From NCBI GenBank assembly GCA_012729335.1, contig JAAYDJ010000010.1, positions 45,976 through 109,975 on the forward strand: a DNA stretch of 64,000 bases, in the 5' to 3' direction. The stretch is from Bacteroidales bacterium. GTDB lineage: Bacteria > Bacteroidota > Bacteroidia > Bacteroidales > Prolixibacteraceae. Below, one piece after another: positions 1 to 7,915 of this stretch (positions are counted from its first letter, which is position 1; each line of letters starts with the position of its first letter). The notes beneath the pieces were generated by a model. That model was not told the DNA's origin and did no database searches. It worked only from the letters and a program-made list of their open reading frames with translations. A program made the position numbers and the translations under genes.

Positions 1-1
1 C

Positions 2-352
2 GAACCCTCCGACGAAAGCCTCCTCGAGGTCCTCAGGGCTCTTCCCCCTGGAAGCCACGCCGGTCATGACCTCGTCAACCTGATGTTCCCCTCCATGCGG
101 AACGGCCATGGCTCTTACAAATACCAGGGGGACTGGAAAATGCTCGACAACCTGGTAGTCTCCGCCTCCCTGCTCGACCAGGAAGGGTACCGCGTGGAAA
201 AAGAACGCGGCTTTGTCTTCAGCAACGCCGATATGGAATTCCATTCCCGCTCAGGTGAAGTCTCCCCCGACAGAACCTATATCGGCGACCGCTATACCGG
301 AGGCATCAGCGACCACTTCCCGGTTTACTTCACCCTGATCCCCGGGGAATGA
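2..352 (+). CDS. endonuclease/exonuclease/phosphatase family protein, C-terminal fragment
   Basis: The reading frame is open from the left edge of the window, so only about the last 116 residues are present. The end carries the motif SDHFPVYF, the usual C-terminal metal-site Asp-His of the endonuclease/exonuclease/phosphatase (DNase I-like) superfamily. A preceding segment with LVVSASLL and an acidic loop fits the final beta strands of that fold. Many Bacteroidota carry secreted or membrane-linked members of unknown substrate, so nuclease and phosphodiesterase are both possible. The 5' part with the other catalytic residues lies outside the window. uvrB follows closely on the same strand. Confidence 0.8.
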   Translation, partial: EPSDESLLEVLRALPPGSHAGHDLVNLMFPSMRNGHGSYKYQGDWKMLDNLVVSASLLDQEGYRVEKERGFVFSNADMEFHSRSGEVSPDRTYIGDRYTGGISDHFPVYFTLIPGE

Positions 353-428
353 GGAAAGAATGAAATGTGGGAATGTCAGAATATCAGCGTGTTATAATAT
401 TAGGATGTCAGCAGATAAGGGATCTCGG

Positions 429-2465
429 ATGGAATTCAGGGTAGTATCGGAATATCAGCCTACAGGCGATCAGCCGGAGGCGATTCGGCAGCTGACCGCA
501 GGGTTGGTGGACGGAGAGAAGTACCAGACCCTGTTGGGGGTGACGGGTTCGGGAAAGACCTTCACCATGGCCAACGTGGTGGCGCAGGTGCAGCGTCCGA
601 CGCTGATCCTGAGTCACAACAAGACTTTAGCTGCCCAGCTCTACGGGGAGATGAAGCAGTTTTTCCCCGATAATGCCGTGGAGTATTTTGTCTCCTATTA
701 CGATTATTACCAGCCTGAGGCCTATATACCCACTACCGATACCTATATTGAGAAGGATCTCTCCATCAACAAGGACATCGAAAAGCTGCGGCTGAGCACC
801 ACGTCAGCCCTCCTTTCAGGCCGAAGGGATGTGATCGTGGTGTCGTCGGTATCCTGTTTGTACGGGATCGGGAATCCCGACGATTTTCACGCGAATGTGG
901 TTGCCCTGGCGAAGGGGCAGGTGGTGAGCCGCAATGCCGTTCTTCACAGGTTGGTCGATGCCCTCTATTCGCGGAGTGAGGTGGATTTCCAGCGGGGTAA
1001 TTTCCGGGTCAGGGGGGATAGTGTCGACATTTTTCCGGCTTATGCCGATACGGCCGTCAGGGTGCTCTTCTGGGGAGATGAGGTGGAGGAGATCAGCAGT
1101 TTCGATCCCGTTTCGGGAGCGGTGATTCAAACCATGGAGCAGGCTGTGATTTATCCTGCGAACATATTCGTGACCACCCGGGAGCGGATGCAGCAGGCCA
1201 TCCGCCAGATCCAGGATGACCTGACCGCCCAGGTCGGTTTTTTCAGGGAGACCGGGAAGCCCCTGGAGGCCAAAAGACTCCAGGAGCGCGTGGAGTATGA
1301 CATGGAGATGATGAAGGAACTGGGTTATTGCCCTGGCATTGAGAACTATTCGCGCTATTTTGACGGCCGGGCCCCCGGGACGCGTCCCTTTTGCCTGCTG
1401 GACTATTTCCCGGAAGATTTTCTGACCATCATCGATGAGAGCCACGTGACGCTGCCGCAGATCAGGGCCATGTTCGGGGGGGACCGCTCGCGGAAGGTGA
1501 CCCTGGTGGATTTTGGCTTCCGGCTTCCGGCGGCCATCGACAACCGCCCGCTGACCTTTGAGGAATTCGAGGGACTGGTTGGGCAGATCATCTATGTGAG
1601 TGCCACACCCGCCGATTATGAGCTGGCACGGTGCGAGGGGGTAGTCGTGGAGCAGCTGATCCGTCCGACAGGTTTGCTTGACCCGGTGATCGAAGTACGT
1701 CCCTCCCGCAACCAGGTCGACGACCTGATGCATGAGATCAGTCTGCGCAGCACAAGGAACGAGCGGACCCTGGTGACCACCCTGACCAAACGGATGGCCG
1801 AGGAACTCACCCGTTACCTCTCCGACAACGGGGTAAAAACACGCTACATTCATTCCGATGTGGATACCCTGGAGCGTGTGGAGATCATGGAACAGCTCCG
1901 CCGGGGGGTTTTTGATGTCCTGGTGGGGATCAACCTGCTCCGGGAAGGGCTTGACCTGCCAGAGGTCTCCCTGGTGGCCATCCTCGACGCCGACAAGGAG
2001 GGATTCCTCCGCTCGGAGCGCTCCCTGACACAGACGGCAGGGCGCGCTGCCCGCAACCTCCACGGAAGGGTAATCATGTACGCCTCCAAGATCACGGAAT
2101 CGATGCAGAAAACCATTGACGCCACCAATTACCGGAGGGAGAAACAGCTTAAATACAACGAGGAAAACGGCATCACCCCGCAACAGATCATCAAGCCCAC
2201 GCGGGAAATCATCGGCTATGAATTCCGCAGCGACAAACAGGATGCGTTTGCCTACTCTGGAGGGGCAGGTCACCAGGATGTAGCCGCCGATCCGGTGGTG
2301 CGCTTCATGACCCCGGAAGCCCTGCAGAAGGCCATCACCGCCACCAAAAAGGAGATGCAGGCAGCCGCCAAACAACTCGATTTCATCGAAGCCGCCCGCC
2401 TGCGCGACGAAATGTTCCGCCTGCAGGAACTGCTCAGGGAAAAGGAAAAATCCTTTCCCGGCTGA
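429..2465 (+). CDS. uvrB: UvrABC excinuclease subunit B
   Basis: UvrB is the DNA-damage verification helicase of nucleotide excision repair; it is loaded by UvrA and recruits UvrC. The 678-residue product has Walker A GVTGSGKT at about residues 37-44, the Tyr-rich beta-hairpin (YDYYQPEAYIP) that clamps DNA, the DESH helicase box near residues 336-339, and a C-terminal UVR motif at about 635-670 that binds UvrC. Length matches the family. The frame stays open upstream to ATGs at 360 and 405, but conserved sequence begins at the ATG at 429 (MEFRVVSEYQPTGDQP), so that start is preferred. smpB follows after about 150 nt. Confidence 0.97.
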   Translation: MEFRVVSEYQPTGDQPEAIRQLTAGLVDGEKYQTLLGVTGSGKTFTMANVVAQVQRPTLILSHNKTLAAQLYGEMKQFFPDNAVEYFVSYYDYYQPEAYIPTTDTYIEKDLSINKDIEKLRLSTTSALLSGRRDVIVVSSVSCLYGIGNPDDFHANVVALAKGQVVSRNAVLHRLVDALYSRSEVDFQRGNFRVRGDSVDIFPAYADTAVRVLFWGDEVEEISSFDPVSGAVIQTMEQAVIYPANIFVTTRERMQQAIRQIQDDLTAQVGFFRETGKPLEAKRLQERVEYDMEMMKELGYCPGIENYSRYFDGRAPGTRPFCLLDYFPEDFLTIIDESHVTLPQIRAMFGGDRSRKVTLVDFGFRLPAAIDNRPLTFEEFEGLVGQIIYVSATPADYELARCEGVVVEQLIRPTGLLDPVIEVRPSRNQVDDLMHEISLRSTRNERTLVTTLTKRMAEELTRYLSDNGVKTRYIHSDVDTLERVEIMEQLRRGVFDVLVGINLLREGLDLPEVSLVAILDADKEGFLRSERSLTQTAGRAARNLHGRVIMYASKITESMQKTIDATNYRREKQLKYNEENGITPQQIIKPTREIIGYEFRSDKQDAFAYSGGAGHQDVAADPVVRFMTPEALQKAITATKKEMQAAAKQLDFIEAARLRDEMFRLQELLREKEKSFPG

Positions 2466-2492
2466 AAGACCCCCGGGAAAACGTTTCATCTC

Positions 2493-2516
2493 TTCCGCTT
2501 GGTCCGGAGAGCGGAA
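2493..2516 (+). terminator. weak hairpin after uvrB
   Basis: A 7-bp stem TTCCGCT/AGCGGAA with a 10-nt loop lies 28 nt after the uvrB stop. No T tract follows, so it may be a processing or attenuation hairpin and not an intrinsic terminator. Confidence 0.35.
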
Positions 2517-2572
2517 ATCCCCTATGAAACAGCTCCTGTGCCGGTAATCGTATAAATACTCCCGGAATTTCT

Positions 2573-2580
2573 TAATTTTG
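2573..2580 (+). promoter_or_regulatory. putative -7 box for smpB
   Basis: TAATTTTG matches the Bacteroidota -7 consensus TAnnTTTG and lies 34 nt before the smpB ATG. No clear -33 TTG at the usual distance. Confidence 0.5.
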
Positions 2581-2614
2581 CATCCCCTGACCGGTATGGA
2601 AAGGAAATGAAATC

Positions 2615-3073
2615 ATGGCCCAGCTGCAGAACGATATCCTCATCAAGAATAAAAAGGCTTTCTTCGAGTACGAGATCCTGGAAAGCCTGGTGGCCGGTAT
2701 CCAGCTGGTGGGTACCGAGATCAAGTCGATCCGCCAGGGAAAAGCCAACCTCACCGATTCCTACTGTCAGTTTTTCAATAATGAGCTTTACGTGAGGAAC
2801 CTGCATATCTCAGAGTATGAATTGGGAACCTGTAACAACCACATTGCCAAAAGGGACCGCAAGTTGTTACTCCAGCGCAGGGAGCTCGGGAAATGGCAGC
2901 GGAAGATCAGGGAAACCGGACTCACCATCATCCCCCTGAAGCTTTTTCTGAACGAGAAGGGGCTGGCCAAGCTGGAAATCGCCCTCTGCCGGGGCAAGAA
3001 GATCTACGACAAGCGCGAAAGTATCAAAGAGAAAGACCATCAGCGCGACCTGGACCGGCAGGGACGGTACTGA
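2615..3073 (+). CDS. smpB: SsrA-binding protein SmpB
   Basis: SmpB binds tmRNA and delivers it to stalled ribosomes for trans-translation. The 152-residue product has the usual length. It has the N-terminal [10 protein letters not shown] segment, the core [14 protein letters not shown] and [15 protein letters not shown], the [14 protein letters not shown] region and the basic [14 protein letters not shown] tail that enters the ribosomal A site. The start is the ATG after a likely -7 box. The tmRNA gene itself is not visible in this window. Confidence 0.96.
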   Translation: MAQLQNDILIKNKKAFFEYEILESLVAGIQLVGTEIKSIRQGKANLTDSYCQFFNNELYVRNLHISEYELGTCNNHIAKRDRKLLLQRRELGKWQRKIRETGLTIIPLKLFLNEKGLAKLEIALCRGKKIYDKRESIKEKDHQRDLDRQGRY

Positions 3074-3334
3074 AAATCCGCTTCCCGGAGAGAAAACTTT
3101 TTTCTTTTTTTCCGCCTGACCCGATTCAACGGAATCGACCTTTCCTGCCGCGAATACCTCAATGGGATACCAGTCACCACCTTTTTCTGACCCTGAATCC
3201 CCTATGGGTACTTCACCATTTGTCCTGCCGATACAGGGAATCCCACTTTACTCTGGCTCTCCTTGCCCCCGCCTTGCCGTGCATACTTTTATGTTGTCCG
3301 GAACTCCCATGCCCTTCTGGGTACTCCCTTCCCT
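3074..3334. other. intergenic region between smpB and dinB (convergent), no gene seen
   Basis: This 261-nt stretch lies between the ends of two convergent genes. It starts with a T-rich run shortly after the smpB stop that may help termination. Open frames through it are short and lack recognisable protein features. Confidence 0.5.
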
Positions 3335-4474
3335 TCAGATGGCCGAAGCACTATGGATGGCATGTTTCCCGAATTTTTTGCGGATGGTGTCGAGGCTTTG
3401 GTAGAGCCTGATCATTTCGGGGGCATCTTCGAAGAGGTTCATCTGGTAGCTGCCGGTAATCAGGCGGCTCAGTTTGACCCCCACCAGCCTGATCAGCATT
3501 CTCCGGTTATAAAGCTGCCTGAAGAGTGCCTGGGCCACTTCCTTCAGAACATGGTCGAATGAGGTGTAGGGGATCACTTTCTGAAGGGTGTGGGTGTCAA
3601 AGTTGGCATAACGTATCTTGACGGTGACACAGGAGGTCATTTTTTCCTTGCTTCGCAGTTCGAAGGCAAGCTCTTCGGTCATTCTGACGATGATCCTTTC
3701 GAGTTGCTGCACGTCGGTGGTGTCCTGTTCGAAAGTCCGTTCGGAACTCATGGATTTCTGCAGGCTCCAGGATTGCACCGGGGCCGGGTCGATGCCGTTG
3801 GCTTTTTTCCATATAGAGAGTCCGTTTTGACCCAGGACACGCTCCATCATCTCGGGGGGGATGGCACCCAGGGTGCCGATGGTGATGATTCCCATGGAGC
3901 GGAGCAGCTTGTAAGTCTGGGGCCCCAGCATGGGAATCTTCCTGATCGAAAGAGGATCGAGGAAGGGCTTCACGACAGGGGTGGGAACATTGCGTAATCC
4001 GTTGGGTTTGGCTTCACCGGTGGCTATCTTGGAAACGGTTTTATTCACCGACAGGCCCAGCGACACGGGCAACCCCGTCTCCCTGATGATGCGCTGCCTG
4101 AGTTCGGTGCTCCACTTCAGACACCCGAAAAAGTGGTCCAGCCCCGTAATGTCGAGATAATGCTCGTCTATGGAGGCTTTCTCATACACCGGCGCCGACG
4201 CTGCTATAATCTCCGTCACCAGGTCGGAATACCTGGAATACTGCTCCATATCTCCCCTGACCGATATGGCTTCCCCGCACAACTGCCGGGCCATCTTCAT
4301 GGGCATCCCCGAATGAACCCCGAAAGCCCGCGCCTCGTAACTGCAGCCCGCCACCACCCCCCGGTCGGAGACCCCCCCCACAATCACAGGCTTCCCCACC
4401 AGCCCCGGATTGATCAACCGCTCCACCGATACAAAAAAGGTGTCCATATCTATGTGTGCTATGCTCCGTTCCAT
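3335..4474 (-). CDS. dinB: DNA polymerase IV (Y-family)
   Basis: This is a translesion DNA polymerase of the DinB/Pol IV family. The 379-residue product starts ERSIAHIDMDTFFVSVER, carrying the first catalytic Asp and the aromatic steric-gate region. The catalytic SIDEHYLDITG box is near residue 102, with Asp-Glu preserved. A helix-hairpin-helix region (LSIRKIPMLGPQTYKLLRSMGI) and little-finger domain follow. The frame continues upstream to a GTG at 4495, but the ATG at 4474 matches family starts. It is transcribed divergently from a LexA-like repressor whose palindromic sites lie in the shared gap, suggesting damage-inducible control. Confidence 0.93.
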   Translation of the reverse strand: MERSIAHIDMDTFFVSVERLINPGLVGKPVIVGGVSDRGVVAGCSYEARAFGVHSGMPMKMARQLCGEAISVRGDMEQYSRYSDLVTEIIAASAPVYEKASIDEHYLDITGLDHFFGCLKWSTELRQRIIRETGLPVSLGLSVNKTVSKIATGEAKPNGLRNVPTPVVKPFLDPLSIRKIPMLGPQTYKLLRSMGIITIGTLGAIPPEMMERVLGQNGLSIWKKANGIDPAPVQSWSLQKSMSSERTFEQDTTDVQQLERIIVRMTEELAFELRSKEKMTSCVTVKIRYANFDTHTLQKVIPYTSFDHVLKEVAQALFRQLYNRRMLIRLVGVKLSRLITGSYQMNLFEDAPEMIRLYQSLDTIRKKFGKHAIHSASAI

Positions 4475-4565
4475 CCCTTTCACTTTTTTAGCCACCCCTT
4501 CCGGAGGTAAGCCCGGTCAGGCTCACCCGTAAAGGAAAAATTCCCTGCCAGGCTCTCCTGAAAAA

Positions 4566-4644
4566 TGATTATTCTCCTGATCTTTTTCCCTTTCCGGCCG
4601 TGATGATTAAAATATAATCACTATATTCGTCATTAAATTAATCA
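4566..4644. promoter_or_regulatory. putative operator cluster of the HTH-S24 repressor
   Basis: The gap between dinB and the repressor gene holds a perfect inverted repeat TGATTA-AAATA-TAATCA at 4604-4620, an imperfect one TCATTA-AAT-TAATCA at 4630-4644, and a lone half-site TGATTA at 4566-4571. The second lies 10 nt before the repressor ATG. Spacing and placement suit autorepression and control of dinB. That the neighbouring repressor binds here is inference. Confidence 0.6.
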
Positions 4645-4654
4645 TTTTTGAGAT

Positions 4655-5455
4655 ATGTACTTTGCGAAGAACATTAAATTTTTGCGGAAGCGGAAAAACC
4701 GTACGCAGGATGAGGTAGCGGAGGCGTTGGGGATGAAACGGCCGACGCTGAGCGGTTATGAGAATGAGGTAGCCATGCCCAATATTCCGGCGTTGGTGTT
4801 GTTTTCCGACTATTTTGGCATGGCCATCGACACGCTGGTGAAGGTGGACCTGACGGTACTGACCGGGCATCAGTTATATATGCTGGAGCATGGGGAGGAT
4901 GTGTTTCTCAGGGGGGGGAAGTTGCGGGTGCTGGCCACCACGGTCGACAGGAACAACCGGGAGAATATCGAACTGGTTCCTGAGAAGGCCAAGGCGGGGT
5001 ATACGCGGGGTTTCTTTGATCCGGAGTATATCAGTGAGTTGCCCCGGTACCAGCTTCCTTTTCTTCCTGCCGACCGGAAGTACCGCACTTTCCAGGTGAG
5101 CGGTGATTCCATGCTGCCCATTCCTGACGGGGCCTGGGTCACCGGGGAATTCGTACAGGACTGGCTGGGGTTGCCTGACGGAGCGGCCTGCATCGTGCTT
5201 ACCCTTGATGAGGGAATCGTTTTCAAGATCGTGGAGAACCATCTCCGTGAAAAGGGTTTGCTCCGGCTGATCTCCCTCAATCAGGCCTATGCCCCCTATG
5301 AAGTCAGCGGTTCCGAGGTCAGGGAGATCTGGCGCTTTGTGAACTACACCAGTGAGGAGGTTCCTGCCGGAAATCCCTCCGGCGAGATTATCGGCCGCAC
5401 CCTTCAGACCATCCAGTCGGACCTCCGGGAGATTAAAAGCAGGATCGTGAGATGA
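4655..5455 (+). CDS. LexA-like repressor: XRE-type HTH plus S24 autopeptidase domain
   Basis: This 266-residue protein has an N-terminal XRE helix-turn-helix (about 6-62; TQDEVAEALGMKRPTLSGYE) and a C-terminal S24 domain. Visible active-site residues are Ser152 in VSGDSMLPIP and Lys191 in GIVFKIVENH, spaced as in LexA. An Ala114-Gly115 pair in KAKAGYTRG sits where LexA/CI proteins self-cleave. Such HTH-S24 proteins act as SOS-type or phage-type repressors. No phage genes are nearby, and the divergent partner is dinB, so a role as a host DNA-damage regulator is the best reading. A tail of about 30 residues extends past the peptidase domain. Confidence 0.85.
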   Translation: MYFAKNIKFLRKRKNRTQDEVAEALGMKRPTLSGYENEVAMPNIPALVLFSDYFGMAIDTLVKVDLTVLTGHQLYMLEHGEDVFLRGGKLRVLATTVDRNNRENIELVPEKAKAGYTRGFFDPEYISELPRYQLPFLPADRKYRTFQVSGDSMLPIPDGAWVTGEFVQDWLGLPDGAACIVLTLDEGIVFKIVENHLREKGLLRLISLNQAYAPYEVSGSEVREIWRFVNYTSEEVPAGNPSGEIIGRTLQTIQSDLREIKSRIVR

Positions 5456-5541
5456 CTTTTCGGCAGCGATCCTGAAAAAACGGGAATCCCGTGCAACATT
5501 CCGAAACAGATTGTCGTCATTGAACCGAAAATGAAGCAGAA

Positions 5542-6096
5542 TTGGAACCGGATTACCAGAATATACACCAGGCATTGATTGATGGTTGCCGGGCGGGTGA
5601 ATCCCGGGCCCAGACTGAGGTGTACAGGATATACAGCAAGAGCATGTACAATGTCAGCCTGCGGATTACGGGAAACAGCGCCGATGCCGAGGATGTGATG
5701 CAGGAGGCTTTTCTGAATGCCTTCAGGAAGATTGGAAGTTATGAGGGAAAGGTGAGTTTCGGGGCCTGGTTGCGGAAGATTGTGGTCAACCGTTCTTTGG
5801 ATTGTCTGAAAAAGCGGAAGGTGAAGTTTGAGGAGGTGACTGAGCGGAATGCCGGGGTGAGTGATCAGACGGGGTATACCGGGGAGGCGGATCTGCAGCG
5901 GATCAGGAAGGCCATCGCCTCACTGCCCGACGGTTACCGGGTGGTGCTCTCCCTTCACCTGCTGGAGGGCTATCCGCACGAGGAGATCGGCAGGATGCTC
6001 CGCATCAGCCATTCGGCCGTCCGCACCCAATACATGAGAGCCAAAAACCGGCTGAAGGAGATGCTGAAAAAAGAGGATTTATACTTATACAATTAG
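5542..6096 (+). CDS. ECF-type RNA polymerase sigma factor
   Basis: This 184-residue sigma-70 family protein has a sigma2 region (about 20-90; DAEDVMQEAFLNAFRKI) and a sigma4 region (about 120-178; LPDGYRVVLSLHLLEGYPHEEIG, then the HTH with AVRTQYMRAKNRL). This is the standard Bacteroidota ECF layout. The only good in-frame start is TTG at 5542, giving MEPDYQNIHQALIDGCRAG; the nearby ATG at 5531 is out of frame. The next gene starts 4 nt after the stop and looks like its regulator, so the two should be co-transcribed. Confidence 0.9.
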   Translation: MEPDYQNIHQALIDGCRAGESRAQTEVYRIYSKSMYNVSLRITGNSADAEDVMQEAFLNAFRKIGSYEGKVSFGAWLRKIVVNRSLDCLKKRKVKFEEVTERNAGVSDQTGYTGEADLQRIRKAIASLPDGYRVVLSLHLLEGYPHEEIGRMLRISHSAVRTQYMRAKNRLKEMLKKEDLYLYN

Positions 6097-6100
6097 AAAA

Positions 6101-6661
6101 ATGGAAGAGAGAGACGACCTCGAGAAACTGATACTCGCGCATCGGGATGCACTTGATGGCTTCGAGCCGCCGGAGGGGCATCTGGAGCGTTTCAGGGGGA
6201 AACTGGAGATGGAGCGGAAGGTCAGGCATTTTTCCTGGGGAACCGTCTGGAAGGTGGCTGCAGCCGTGGTCTTTGTGTTTCTGGCCGTTAACCAGGCCCG
6301 GATCTGGCTGGCCCCGGAAGAGATTGCCCCTGCGACCCTGGCGGCCCTCTCTCCGGAATATGCCGAAGTGGAGTATTATTACACCTCGGCCATAGCGGCC
6401 GGCATGAAGGATATCTCGGTGCTGGCCGGGGCCGGTGTGATTCCGGAGGCCGAAAACCAAATCATGCAGCAGGAGTTCCGTGAATTCGAAGAACGCTACA
6501 AAAGCCTGCAGGAAGAACTGAAAGCAAATCCTTACGATGAAAGGGTCATCAATGCCATGATTGAATACTACCAGGCAAAACTGAACGTGATCCACATGGT
6601 GATGAGCAAATTGGAGGAAGTCAAATATTTAAATGAGAAGAGTTATGAGAAGGAGATTTGA
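6101..6661 (+). CDS. single-pass membrane protein, probable anti-sigma factor
   Basis: The 186-residue product has a charged cytoplasmic N-terminus (about 1-46) with GFEPPEGHLERFRGKL, one membrane segment (VWKVAAAVVFVFLAVNQ, about 49-66), and a coiled-coil-like outer part rich in Glu/Lys (about 110-180). The FEPPEGH-FxxKL pattern before a TM is common in small Bacteroidota proteins encoded just after ECF sigma genes. No zinc anti-sigma HxxxCxxC motif is visible, so the anti-sigma role rests on position and topology. It overlaps the next gene by 29 nt, which implies translational coupling. Confidence 0.65.
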   Translation: MEERDDLEKLILAHRDALDGFEPPEGHLERFRGKLEMERKVRHFSWGTVWKVAAAVVFVFLAVNQARIWLAPEEIAPATLAALSPEYAEVEYYYTSAIAAGMKDISVLAGAGVIPEAENQIMQQEFREFEERYKSLQEELKANPYDERVINAMIEYYQAKLNVIHMVMSKLEEVKYLNEKSYEKEI

Positions 6662-7676
6662 TGCAGTTATCCTCCTGATGGGGTTGTTCCTGGTCACCCT
6701 AGTGGCCGGAGCACAGGAGAACACCCGCCGGTTCAGCAAAAGCTGGCCTGTCGCGGAGGTGGAAACCCTGGTGATCACCAACAAGTTCGGGGAAGTGAAG
6801 ATCAACAGCAACGGCGGAACCATGGTGACCGTCGACGTAGTGGTGCGGGTCGAGGGAAGTGGTTCGCGTGACCGGGCTTTGCTGGAAGCAGTGAATGTGG
6901 GATTCGGAAAGGAGGGACGTACGGCCACCGCCGAAACAGAATTCGGGGGTAACCTCAAAACCAGGGGCAACTTCAGCATCGATTATACCGTGAATATCCC
7001 TCCTGAAAAAAACCTGACAGTGCACAACAAGTTCGGGAATGTGATTCTGAACAGGCTCACGGGCAAAGGAGAGTTTCACATTGCCTATGGTAATCTGACA
7101 GCCGGTCAGATGACAGGCGCTCCCCTTAAACTGGAACTCGAATATGGGAAGGCCGATATCGGCACCATGGGGGAAGCCACCGTTCTGCTCTCCTACTATA
7201 AGCTTTTCCTGGGCACAGGGAGCCGTATGGTCCTCGATTCGAAATATTCGGTATTGAATGCCGACAAGCTGCAGGAGCTGCAACTCGAATCGAAGTACGA
7301 CTCCTTTGAATTCGGAGCGGTAGCCTCCCTGGAGGGGGAGAGCAAATTCACCAATTACCGGATCGGCACTCTGGAGCGGCGGTTAAAGCTGGTGTCGGCA
7401 TATGGGTCGGTGAAGGTGGACCAGGTCCCGGCCGGTTTTGAACTGCTGGAGGTCACTTCCTCCTATGCGCAAGTCACCCTGGGTATTGACGGGGAGGCGG
7501 CCTGGGAGGTGGATGCTTCCTGCGAATACTGCAACATCAGTTATCCGGAGGCGGCATTCAAAGGCAACCGGATCAAGGAGAATACCCGCGAGTCGGTACG
7601 TGGAAGGGTGGGCTCCGGGAATCCCGGGGTGGTCAGGGTCATCAGCAAGTACGGAAACATCAGGCTGGGGAAATAG
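6633..7676 (+). CDS. secreted DUF4097-like beta-repeat protein
   Basis: The 347-residue product starts with a signal peptide (about 10-28, ending VAGAQ). The rest is short beta-strand repeats with recurring N-K-F-G-x-V and K-Y-x-x-x phrases (ITNKFGEVKI, VHNKFGNVIL, LEYGKADIG, ISKYGNIRLG). This is the ladder-like pattern of DUF4097/adhesin-like beta-helix proteins. These often follow ECF sigma/anti-sigma genes in Bacteroidota and may be the extracytoplasmic output of the operon. Function is unknown. A second ATG at 6645 gives a slightly shorter N-terminus; the 6633 start lies inside the preceding gene. Confidence 0.75.
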   Translation: MRRVMRRRFDAVILLMGLFLVTLVAGAQENTRRFSKSWPVAEVETLVITNKFGEVKINSNGGTMVTVDVVVRVEGSGSRDRALLEAVNVGFGKEGRTATAETEFGGNLKTRGNFSIDYTVNIPPEKNLTVHNKFGNVILNRLTGKGEFHIAYGNLTAGQMTGAPLKLELEYGKADIGTMGEATVLLSYYKLFLGTGSRMVLDSKYSVLNADKLQELQLESKYDSFEFGAVASLEGESKFTNYRIGTLERRLKLVSAYGSVKVDQVPAGFELLEVTSSYAQVTLGIDGEAAWEVDASCEYCNISYPEAAFKGNRIKENTRESVRGRVGSGNPGVVRVISKYGNIRLGK

Positions 7677-7802
7677 TATCCCATCGGAAGTGTGCCGAGC
7701 ACGTAAGGATTCCGCAGCGGCAGAGCCGGCAGGTTATACATCCGCCGCGGGGAGGCCTGACGGAAACGGAAACCTCAAAGGCTCTGGTGTGGAAAACTGA
7801 TG

Positions 7803-7820
7803 GATTTGCCATGGTAAATC
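7803..7820. repeat. 18-bp near-perfect palindrome in an intergenic region
   Basis: GATTTGCCATGGTAAATC reads the same on both strands apart from one mismatched pair. It sits in the 239-nt gap between two convergent genes, which otherwise shows no gene. It might be a protein site or part of a terminator; nothing decides between these. Confidence 0.4.
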
Positions 7821-7915
7821 ACACGGGGATAAAATACGCTCCCTGCATGTGGCGGAAGGAGAGGGGGAGATGAGCGTCCCTGCGGGGAGATGTGGGGAGC
7901 GTGCCCCGGATGTAA

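Noticed and set aside
816..2489. 557-codon open frame on the minus strand across uvrB
   Set aside because: It is the antisense shadow of uvrB, favoured by GC-rich third positions; the product is low-complexity and matches nothing, while uvrB itself is unmistakable.
7541..7741. Short minus-strand frame starting MYNLPALPLRNPYVLG near the end of the DUF4097-like gene
   Set aside because: Mostly antisense to the assigned gene and too short; no start signal or conserved pattern.
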